The notes under the pieces were generated by a model that saw nothing but the letters and a program-made list of their open reading frames with translations, was not told where the DNA came from and made no database searches. The position numbers were made by a program, and so were the translations under genes. From Corynebacterium poyangense (lineage in GTDB: Bacteria > Actinomycetota > Actinomycetes > Mycobacteriales > Mycobacteriaceae), in NCBI RefSeq assembly GCF_014522205.1, contig NZ_CP046884.1:1612001-1676000 (forward strand): a stretch of DNA of 64,000 bases. The letters run 5' to 3'. This document shows positions 57,039 through 64,000 of this stretch, piece by piece (positions within the stretch are counted from its first letter, which is position 1; every line of letters starts with the position of its first letter).

Positions 57039-58319
57039 TTAACGCATCATAGGAGGAAGATCAATGTCAAAATCATCCTCATCGTCACGGCGAGACGGTC
57101 GATAATCATCGGCTGAGGTAAACATTCCTCCTCGTCGTGAGCGCTCTTCTCGGGGACGCTCATCAAGGTGATGGCGGCCGCTCAAGCTGTCTCGATTATC
57201 TCGATAACTTTGACTGTCCCGACGCTCCTCTGGCTCCGCATGTCCAAACAGAGAGTCATGGCTATGGGCAGGCGCTGGGGTGGGATTATCCCGTGGAGTT
57301 TCTCGCTCAGACTCCGTTGCTGGGGCCGCAGACTGCTCTTTTCGGCTTGGCTCCGGTGCCGCATTACCAGCATTAGATTCATCAAACCCAGTGGCAATAA
57401 TGGTCACGCGCACTTCATCGCCCAAATTGTCATCAACGGTAGCACCGAAAATGATGTGGGCGTCTTCATCGGTCTTTTCCTCGATCAACGAGGTCGCCTC
57501 ACCCACCTCGTTCATTCCCATGTCGGAACCACCCGCAACTGAGAGGAGCAGTCTGGTAGCCCCATCCATGCTGGATTCCAACAGCGGAGAATTAATGGCT
57601 TGCAGTGCAGCATCCACAATTCGGTTATCAGAACTGGAACTTCCCACACCCATTAGGGCTGAGCCGGCACCCTCCATGACAGAGCGAACATCAGCGAAGT
57701 CCACGTTAATTAACCCAGGGTTGGTGATAAGGTCTGAGATACCTTTCACACCGTTGTGTAGCACTTCATCGGCGGCGTGGAAGGCGTCCACCATAGATAG
57801 GTTTTCATCACCGAGCTGCATGAGTCGATCATTGGGAATCACCACCACGGTGTCACACACTTCGCGAAGTTTCTCAATTCCCTCCATCGCCTGACGGTTA
57901 CGGCGTCGCCCCTCAAACTTGAAGGGACGGGTAACAACCCCGACGGTCAAAGCCCCTTGCTTCTTCGCAATACCGGCAACCACTGGAGCTGCACCGGTGC
58001 CTGTTCCACCGCCTTCCCCCGCGGTCACAAAAACCATGTCGGCGCCTTTGAGAATCTCCTCAATTTCCGCCTTATGCTCTTCGGCGGCAGCTCGCCCAAC
58101 CTCCGGGTCGGCTCCGGCACCTAAGCCGCGAGTTGTTTCGCGGCCAATATCGAGTTTGACATCTGCATCAGAGAACATCAGCACCTGGGAGTCGGTGTTT
58201 ACTGTGATGAACTCGACGCCCTTGAGGCCTTCCTCGATCATGCGGTTAACAGCATTGCCGCCGCCGCCACCGACACCGATGACCTTGATGACGGCGAGGG
58301 ATTGGTTCGGGGAATTCAT
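57039..58319 (-). CDS. ftsZ: Cell division GTPase FtsZ
   Basis: Tubulin homologue that forms the Z-ring. The start is set at the ATG at 58319 ([13 protein letters not shown]); the frame extends 36 codons further upstream, but that part is not conserved. 426 residues. [15 protein letters not shown] is near 13-27, the tubulin signature [16 protein letters not shown] near 101-116, and [15 protein letters not shown] carries T7-loop residues. A long variable linker rich in Arg, Ser and Asp leads to the conserved C-terminal tail [12 protein letters not shown] that binds SepF and FtsW. The 178 bases to ftsQ can hold a promoter. Confidence 0.97.
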   Translation of the reverse strand: MNSPNQSLAVIKVIGVGGGGGNAVNRMIEEGLKGVEFITVNTDSQVLMFSDADVKLDIGRETTRGLGAGADPEVGRAAAEEHKAEIEEILKGADMVFVTAGEGGGTGTGAAPVVAGIAKKQGALTVGVVTRPFKFEGRRRNRQAMEGIEKLREVCDTVVVIPNDRLMQLGDENLSMVDAFHAADEVLHNGVKGISDLITNPGLINVDFADVRSVMEGAGSALMGVGSSSSDNRIVDAALQAINSPLLESSMDGATRLLLSVAGGSDMGMNEVGEATSLIEEKTDEDAHIIFGATVDDNLGDEVRVTIIATGFDESNAGNAAPEPSRKEQSAAPATESERETPRDNPTPAPAHSHDSLFGHAEPEERRDSQSYRDNRDSLSGRHHLDERPREERSRRGGMFTSADDYRPSRRDDEDDFDIDLPPMMR

Positions 58320-58497
58320 TGCTGGCTCTCTCGCCTTTCCGATGAAAAGTCTTGATAAGGATTGATATGAATGGTTACGCCGAAACGTAAAACCGATCCC
58401 CTCCATCATGGAGGAACGAGGACACATTTGTCGGGTATTTCCTACGGCGTGTCGCTACCCTAAACCTTTACTTTAAGGTTGTGGCCTGCGGTTTTAG

Positions 58498-59181
58498 CTA
58501 ATTTCTGCGGGTGATGAGTCCCGGATTCGAGATATTCCAATTCCCATCTGGAAAAGTCAACACAGATTCCAAAGCAATAGCTTTATTCTGATTATTTTCT
58601 GGAGCTCCCCAATATACGGTGCGATTATCTTTGAGATACAAGGTGATACTGCCATTGTCATTAATATCCGCATGTCCGATATTGCCACGAAGGTTCTCCG
58701 GAATGGTGGATATAGCCTGTGCTAAGGATTGAAGAACCTCCTGGTTATGGGAACCAGATCCAGTAACGGCGACCGAACCTTGCGGTGGTTCAGCAGTGAA
58801 AAAAACATCACCGTTTTCGTCAATAAGATTGTGCTGGCCGTTGTCATCTCGGTAAAGCGGAGCTTGCCGCTCGGTGATGTCAATGCGGGCCGTACTGGGA
58901 AGTACCCGAGATACCGTCACTGAACGCACCCACGGTATCTGCGCCACAGCCTGAGCAGCCTTCGAGGTATCAAGTCGCAGGAGATTATCTCCCACTGTGA
59001 TTCCGCTTTGGTTTTGGATCTCAGCAACATCACTATGCTCAGCTCCATTGACCTCGATGGTGCGAACCGCCAGTATCGGGGTAAGTAACAAAACCCCGGC
59101 AGCGATAAGGAGAACCGCAACGAGGCTTCCCACTATCAGGAGGGTTTTTCGCAACGACGGCAGCGCGAAAGGAATGTTCAT
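58498..59181 (-). CDS. ftsQ: Cell division protein FtsQ
   Basis: Single-span divisome protein that joins early and late division proteins. 227 residues. Membrane span near 13-36 (LLIVGSLVAVLLIAAGVLLL), POTRA domain near 39-108 (RTIEVNGAEHSDVAEIQ, then VGDNLLRLDTSKAA and IPWVRSVTVSRVLPSTARID), then the beta domain. The cytoplasmic tail is only about 12 residues, shorter than in mycobacteria. ATG start; the first base overlaps the murC stop (TAATG). Confidence 0.93.
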   Translation of the reverse strand: MNIPFALPSLRKTLLIVGSLVAVLLIAAGVLLLTPILAVRTIEVNGAEHSDVAEIQNQSGITVGDNLLRLDTSKAAQAVAQIPWVRSVTVSRVLPSTARIDITERQAPLYRDDNGQHNLIDENGDVFFTAEPPQGSVAVTGSGSHNQEVLQSLAQAISTIPENLRGNIGHADINDNGSITLYLKDNRTVYWGAPENNQNKAIALESVLTFPDGNWNISNPGLITRRN

Positions 59182-60644
59182 TATTCTTCTTCGAACTCCC
59201 GCAAAATAGCATCAGCAAGAAGCGTCACCGTTCCTGCCCCGATAGTCAGAATAAGGTCACCCGGTTCGCTGAGTTGTTTCACTACCTTGGGTACTGCCGA
59301 AAAATCCGGCTCATACCTAACGGTGGCGGCTGATACCTGATCGGTAATCACTCGAGAGGTTATTCCTTCTATTGGATCCTCCCGAGCTCCGTAGATTTCC
59401 AGAACCACAACATTATCGGCTAGTGATAGTGCCTCGGCAAACTCTCGCGCAAACTCGATGGTGCGAGAATACAGATGCGGTTGGAAAATCGCAGTGATTT
59501 TTCCACCACCCTCCGCAGCTAATTTCTCCCGAGCCGCATCCAGCACCGCTTTAACTTCAGTGGGATGATGAGCATAGTCATCGTAGACTTTTGCCCCCTG
59601 AGCGCTGGCAGCAGTAACCGTTCCGTGGTATTCAAACCTGCGCCGCACCCCGGTGAAGCTAGTGAGACCAGCAACCAGCCGCTTGAGGTCTCCACCAGCT
59701 AAAGCCCCAGCCAATAACGCCGCTGCCCCATTGAGCACCATATGCTGACCAGGGATCTGCAGCCGAACAGTAACTTCTTCGCCTAACACCCGGAGCTTTG
59801 CTACGGTGCCGGAAGTATCCACCGCCTGCTCTAGAACTTGAGCGCTATATGTCAGCTCTGGATGTTGAGCAGCTGCGGACGTCGTGCCATACCCGTGGAC
59901 AGTAATTCCACGCGCTTGGGCACGTTCACCTAGAGCTGCGGCGCGAGGGTCATCAAGACACACCACAAGATGTCCATCCGGGGTTAATCTTTCGCTGAAC
60001 TTCTCAAAAACCTCGAAATAGGCTTCTGGCGTGCCAAAGTAATTAAGGTGATCTGGCTCTATATTCGTAACCACCGCAATGTCTGGGGAGTAGCGCAAAA
60101 AGGAACCATCAGACTCATCGGCTTCGGCTACAAAGCAGGTTCCGGTGCCGTTATGCGCATTGGTACCGGCGCGATTTAACTGCCCTCCGATAGCGAAACT
60201 AGGGTCCATACCGGCTTCTTGCATAGCCACTACCGCCATCGACGTGGTGGACGTTTTCCCATGAGTTCCAGCGATAAGGATCTCTGTGGACCCCGACATA
60301 AGCTCGGCAAGTAAATCAGAACGGCGAATCACCGGGATACCAGCCTGGCGGGCAGCCACCAATTCTGGGTTGTCGTCCGGAATAGCAGCAAAGGATGTGG
60401 CAACCACACTGGGAAGCTGTCCGCTTAAAGTGAGGTTCGACGCATCATGACCAAGTGCGATTTTCGCTCCCATTGAGCGTAAAGCCAACAACGGACGAGA
60501 TTCCTTGGCATCTGAGCCGGAGACTACTGACCCTCGGTCAAGAAGGATGCGAGCTACCCCGGACATTCCTGAGCCGCCAATTCCTACTAGGTGTACTCGG
60601 CTCAAATCGATGTGTTGGCTCAGGGGGTTAGGGGTGGTAGTCAC
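59181..60644 (-). CDS. murC: UDP-N-acetylmuramate-L-alanine ligase
   Basis: ATP-dependent addition of L-Ala to UDP-MurNAc. 487 residues. The N-terminal Rossmann fold begins [18 protein letters not shown], the ATP loop is [10 protein letters not shown] near 125-134, and [17 protein letters not shown] and [15 protein letters not shown] are the usual ligase motifs. GTG start with AAGGAG seven bases upstream, 57 bases after murG. Confidence 0.97.
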   Translation of the reverse strand: MTTTPNPLSQHIDLSRVHLVGIGGSGMSGVARILLDRGSVVSGSDAKESRPLLALRSMGAKIALGHDASNLTLSGQLPSVVATSFAAIPDDNPELVAARQAGIPVIRRSDLLAELMSGSTEILIAGTHGKTSTTSMAVVAMQEAGMDPSFAIGGQLNRAGTNAHNGTGTCFVAEADESDGSFLRYSPDIAVVTNIEPDHLNYFGTPEAYFEVFEKFSERLTPDGHLVVCLDDPRAAALGERAQARGITVHGYGTTSAAAQHPELTYSAQVLEQAVDTSGTVAKLRVLGEEVTVRLQIPGQHMVLNGAAALLAGALAGGDLKRLVAGLTSFTGVRRRFEYHGTVTAASAQGAKVYDDYAHHPTEVKAVLDAAREKLAAEGGGKITAIFQPHLYSRTIEFAREFAEALSLADNVVVLEIYGAREDPIEGITSRVITDQVSAATVRYEPDFSAVPKVVKQLSEPGDLILTIGAGTVTLLADAILREFEEE

Positions 60645-60701
60645 GCGCGAACTCCTTAATCGATCGGCAAAACATTCTTGAGTCTAATTGAGACTGAGCA
60701 T

Positions 60702-61796
60702 CTAGGTTGAGGAATCCACAGCACTGATAATGCGATCGGCTATCTGGGCAGCGACATCGCCTGCCCCTACTCGCCCAGCAGCCGAAGCCATCGCGTTATA
60801 AACCGAAGCATCGTTGAGAATGCCTACGACTTGCCGTTCTAATTCAGCAGAGTCAAAATCTGCGTCTCGGACCACCCGGGCTGCCCCAGCGCGAACCGCG
60901 TCTCTAGCATTTAAGCCCTGTTCACCGTTACCGTGCGGCAACGGAATATAAACCGCCGGCAGATTTGCGGCAGTAACCTCGGCAACTGTCATAGCCCCAG
61001 CCCGGCACACAATAAGATCTGCCACGGCATACGCTGCCGGCATGTCATCGATATAAGGAACCGCAACATACCCATCAAGTTTCTCCTTCGGCGCGTCATT
61101 TCGCGGCCCATAGGCATGAAGCACCTGGATTCCCTTGTCGACCAACGTTTCCACCGCACCTGCCACGGCGTCGTTAATCCTTTTTGCGCCTTGGGACCCA
61201 CCAGTAATCAACAACGTCTGCCGCTGCTCCGCTAAACCCCACTTTTCTCGTCCGCGCTGAGCATCTCCTCCGTCGCGGCGGCCACCCAAATTGGAGCGAA
61301 TAGGGATTCCGACCACATCACCTGGCATACCGGAGCCGGGAACAGCGTTTAACCCCACTCCTCCTAATCGAACTCCTAGCTTGTTCGCTAATCCAGCGCG
61401 GGCATTAGCTTCGTGGACAAAAAATGGTAGTTTCTCGCTTCGAGCTGCCAGATAGGCTGGGGCGGCAACATAGCCGCCGAAACCGATCAGCGCGTCAGCA
61501 TTCACGTCTCGCACAATCGCACGAGTCTGGCGAACTGCCCGCCCTACCTTGGCTGGCAAACTCAGCATCCGGGGGGACAGTTTCCGAGGTACAGGAACCG
61601 GATCAATGAGGCGCAGATCATAGCCACGCTCCGGAACTAAGGTCACTTCTAAACCCCGATGAGTGCCCAAAGCAGTAACCGTGGCATCGTATTTTTCCCG
61701 CAAAGCATCGGCTACAGCTAAAGCTGGTTCAATATGGCCGGCGGTTCCGCCACCAGCTACGACAATGGAAGGCTTCGTCTTTCCCACTGTGGTCAT
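60702..61796 (-). CDS. murG: Lipid II-forming GlcNAc transferase
   Basis: Adds GlcNAc to lipid I at the inner face of the membrane. 364 residues, GT-B fold. Opens IVVAGGGTAGHIEPALAVA; further motifs are LIGFGGYVAAPAYLAA, FFVHEANARAGLAN and LLITGGSQGAKRIND in the C-terminal domain, with VCRAGAMTVAEVTA binding UDP. ATG start overlapping the ftsW stop (ATGA), so coupled to it. Confidence 0.97.
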   Translation of the reverse strand: MTTVGKTKPSIVVAGGGTAGHIEPALAVADALREKYDATVTALGTHRGLEVTLVPERGYDLRLIDPVPVPRKLSPRMLSLPAKVGRAVRQTRAIVRDVNADALIGFGGYVAAPAYLAARSEKLPFFVHEANARAGLANKLGVRLGGVGLNAVPGSGMPGDVVGIPIRSNLGGRRDGGDAQRGREKWGLAEQRQTLLITGGSQGAKRINDAVAGAVETLVDKGIQVLHAYGPRNDAPKEKLDGYVAVPYIDDMPAAYAVADLIVCRAGAMTVAEVTAANLPAVYIPLPHGNGEQGLNARDAVRAGAARVVRDADFDSAELERQVVGILNDASVYNAMASAAGRVGAGDVAAQIADRIISAVDSST

Positions 61797-63244
61797 CTCC
61801 TTCCGCGCGGTTCGCGGTAGCGGTCATCTCGACGTTCCGTCCTGACGCTACCACCGCGAGCCGGGGTTTCCCGTCTCCGGGTCACTGGACGAGGTCGGGG
61901 ACGCTGAGCTCCCCGTCGAATACTATCGGCAGCGCCTTCTCGGCGTCCTTCCTTGTGAGATCGGCGCACCACCGGGCCTTCTGCTGCCGGTTCAGGAATT
62001 CGGAATAGGCGATCAAAAAAGGGCCGACCATAATTCTGCATGGATGATACGGCTTCGGGTTCATGACGGGCACAATTAGCTAACACACCCATCGACACCA
62101 GGGTGACAATGACCGACGTACCACCAGCCGAAATTAAAGGAAGCTGAATACCTGTCACGGGGAGAATGCCGATCACATAACTGATATTGGTAAAAGCCTG
62201 AACAACGACACCAGCACTCAGCGTGGCTGCAGCCAAGGCACGAAAGTCATCGTGGGAGCGACGTGCAACCCGAAGCCCGAAATACCCCAAGAGCCCGAAT
62301 AACAGGATGACTAAGGCTCCTCCCCACAACCCCATTTCTTCGCCGATAATGGCGAAAATGAAGTCATTTTTTGCTTCGGGAAGATAAAACCACTTGGCTC
62401 GAGATTGTCCCAGGCCTACTCCTAATAAGCCACCATCTGCCAGGGAAAGAAACCCTTGGTGTGTTTGATAGCCATTGGTTTGGGTGTCATCGAAGTTCCC
62501 AAAGAGTGCAGCAAAATATACCAGGAACCGTTGGGAGCGGTAGCCACCCCCAAGCAAGACGCCAACCATCCCCAGCAGGCCAACCACAATCATGCCTAGG
62601 AGGAAGGAACGCTGCAGTCCCACAAAAATGAGCAATAAAATCACCACGACGGTGAAAGATAAAGCCATGCCAAGGTCTCGCTCAGCCAGGATCAACAAAC
62701 CCATGCCAAAACCGACTCCGCAAAAAACCACCATGCGTTTGCGGCGTTCAGCGGGGTCTTGTCCGGCACCGGCTAAGTAGTGAGCTCCCCACAAGGCGAT
62801 GGCGACTCGGGCTACCTCCGAGGGCTGAAGACGCAATGATCCCAGTGCAATCCAGGATTGGGACCCCACCTCTTCTAAACCGGTGCCGATTCCGGGGATA
62901 AGTACCGCAACCAATAGCAATACGGAGACTGCTAAAAGGGCCCCGGACAAACGGCGAATCATCGTCATCCGAAGACACAGGCATACCCAAAACAGCACCA
63001 AGCCCACAGCCACCATGGCGCACTGACGTAGTGCTGAGGTCCACACCGAATCTCCCCCAATCACCGACCACGTCATTGAGGAGGAAAAGACCATGACTAC
63101 GCCGATAGCGGTCAACGTAAAGACCATAATGCGGATCATCAAGTAGTCGATGGTCGGTGAGGATTCTATCCATTGCCGCAGGCCGTGAACGAGCCCGGCG
63201 ATTCTTCCTTGCTGTGGACGTCGCGTGACACTTGCGGTGCTCAT
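61793..63244 (-). CDS. ftsW: Lipid II polymerase FtsW (SEDS family)
   Basis: Septal peptidoglycan glycosyltransferase. 483 residues, about ten membrane spans. SEDS signatures are RLQPSEVARVAIALWGAHYL, AERDLGMALSFTV, GLGQSRAKWFYLPEAKNDFI and ISAGGTSVIVTLVS. The C-terminal tail of about 80 residues is very basic and rich in Arg and Gly. FtsW tails can contact FtsZ and FtsI in actinobacteria. ATG start; it follows murD by three bases. Confidence 0.96.
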   Translation of the reverse strand: MSTASVTRRPQQGRIAGLVHGLRQWIESSPTIDYLMIRIMVFTLTAIGVVMVFSSSMTWSVIGGDSVWTSALRQCAMVAVGLVLFWVCLCLRMTMIRRLSGALLAVSVLLLVAVLIPGIGTGLEEVGSQSWIALGSLRLQPSEVARVAIALWGAHYLAGAGQDPAERRKRMVVFCGVGFGMGLLILAERDLGMALSFTVVVILLLIFVGLQRSFLLGMIVVGLLGMVGVLLGGGYRSQRFLVYFAALFGNFDDTQTNGYQTHQGFLSLADGGLLGVGLGQSRAKWFYLPEAKNDFIFAIIGEEMGLWGGALVILLFGLLGYFGLRVARRSHDDFRALAAATLSAGVVVQAFTNISYVIGILPVTGIQLPLISAGGTSVIVTLVSMGVLANCARHEPEAVSSMQNYGRPFFDRLFRIPEPAAEGPVVRRSHKEGRREGAADSIRRGAQRPRPRPVTRRRETPARGGSVRTERRDDRYREPRGRR

Positions 63245-63247
63245 GGT

Positions 63248-64000
63248 TTAGCTCCCTGAATAAACATCGTAGACAGCTTGGTGGAACACATCTCCGCGAT
63301 GCCCCATTCCCTGAAACATGTCCAGGGAGGCCGCGGCCGGCGCCAAAACCAACGTATCGCCCGGTTGCGCTATGGTCGCGGAGGCAGCCACCAGTTCCTT
63401 CATGGCAGCTTCTGGATCAGTGGATTCACTAATAACGACAGGCAGATCAGGAGAGATCTTCCTCAATACTTTGGCGATGAGATGTCGATCTGCTCCTAAG
63501 AGGAAGGCGGCTCGGATCCGAGGCACATGCTCAGTGAGCAGCGGCTGGACGTCAGCCCCTTTTAATTGCCCCCCGCCAAACCACAGGATATTGTCTACTC
63601 CAGACAAGGCCGAATGAGCAGCATGGGGGTTGGTGGCCTTTGAATTATCAATGGCTCTGATGCCGTGAGAATCAAAAATAACTTGTCCCCGGTGACTAGC
63701 AACCTGGAAATTCTGGAGACCTCGCTGAATATGTTCCGGCTGAGCACCACATTGGTAGGCCATTGCTGCCGCAGCAACCGCGTCAAGGACACCAGCCGGA
63801 CCGGGAGGATCAATTCCTTCTGCCGAGGCTAAAACTACCGGCTCAGACCCGGTGTAATCAATAATTCTGCCGTGCTCTACCCCCACTTGACCTGGTTGTG
63901 GCGGGTGGGCGCTAAAACCTATCACATCATGATCATGGCCGAAGCGATGAAGGTATTTCCGTACCGTGGGATCATCTATCCCGGCGATTCCGATTGTGGA
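63248..64000 (-). CDS. murD: UDP-N-acetylmuramoylalanine-D-glutamate ligase, C-terminal part (partial)
   Basis: The frame is open to the right edge of the window; 250 residues of the C-terminal half are visible. Recognised segments are IRAIDNSKATNPHAA (the KATN motif of MurD), ILWFGGGQLKGADVQPL and VLAPAAASLDMFQGMGHRGD followed by VFHQAV near the end. The N-terminal and ATP-loop parts lie beyond the window. It adds D-Glu to UDP-MurNAc-L-Ala. Its stop is three bases from the ftsW start, as in the usual cluster. Confidence 0.95.
   Translation of the reverse strand, partial: STIGIAGIDDPTVRKYLHRFGHDHDVIGFSAHPPQPGQVGVEHGRIIDYTGSEPVVLASAEGIDPPGPAGVLDAVAAAAMAYQCGAQPEHIQRGLQNFQVASHRGQVIFDSHGIRAIDNSKATNPHAAHSALSGVDNILWFGGGQLKGADVQPLLTEHVPRIRAAFLLGADRHLIAKVLRKISPDLPVVISESTDPEAAMKELVAASATIAQPGDTLVLAPAAASLDMFQGMGHRGDVFHQAVYDVYSGS

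Noticed and set aside
1..64000. CRISPR arrays, tRNA and rRNA genes
   Set aside because: No regularly spaced direct repeats, no tRNA-like cloverleaf with CCA end and no rRNA sequence were recognised by eye.

Overview
The window is chromosomal DNA from a mid-GC member of the genus Corynebacterium. This rests on gene content and order. The division and cell-wall cluster murD-ftsW-murG-murC-ftsQ-ftsZ-pgeF-yggS-sepF-yggT-wag31-ileS, a his cluster that includes impA and a Trp-associated membrane protein, and a glycogen/trehalose block with glgX, treY and treZ are all arranged as in corynebacteria. Most housekeeping genes lie on the minus strand.

Layout. 1-250 is the 3' end of a glycogen phosphorylase gene, followed by a bidirectional terminator. 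335-9380 (minus strand) carries, in transcription order, an MFS transporter, hisH, hisA, impA, hisF, hisI, a Trp-associated membrane protein, an IGPS-like protein that lacks catalytic residues, lgt and pyk. 9381-18037 is an accessory block that splits the his cluster. It has two modules. Module A is a metallo-beta-lactamase-fold hydrolase with a divergent MerR regulator. Module B is a decayed phage or integrative element: a frameshifted serine recombinase fused to a truncated ParB-methyltransferase, a frameshifted compact MetK, an intact P27-type terminase small subunit, a RelB-YafQ pair with a broken toxin, a broken HNH nuclease and a sigma-like fragment. Related copies of a ~50-bp repeat lie at the left edge, between the modules and at the right edge. 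18038-21116 is hisB, hisC and hisD.

21217-36425 holds two envelope proteins, a TetR regulator, then glgX, a DEDDh exonuclease with a BRCT domain, a hypothetical gene, treY, a RelA/SpoT-domain protein, an S4 protein, a YigZ-family gene, treZ, ilvA and a DUF1275 membrane protein. 36479-49797 holds a MetE-like methyltransferase, dnaE, rarD, an rluD-type pseudouridine synthase gene, lspA, lipoproteins, an ABC-F protein, dinB and a ruined HD-hydrolase gene. 49786-64000 is ileS with a T-box leader, a 54-aa membrane protein, wag31, yggT, sepF, yggS, pgeF, ftsZ, ftsQ, murC, murG, ftsW and the 3' part of murD.

How the genes work together. GlgP, GlgX, TreY and TreZ connect glycogen turnover to trehalose. 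HisA, B, C, D, F, H and I cover most of histidine synthesis; HisG and HisE are not in the window. Lgt and LspA perform two successive steps of lipoprotein maturation, and several lipoproteins are encoded nearby. MurC, D and G, FtsW, Q and Z, SepF and Wag31 form the septation and polar-growth machinery.

The least ordinary features are the accessory block with its repeats and clustered frameshifts, the IGPS-like pseudoenzyme, the compact phage MetK, and the HD-domain gene with both an early stop and a lost catalytic motif. I found no CRISPR array, rRNA or tRNA gene.
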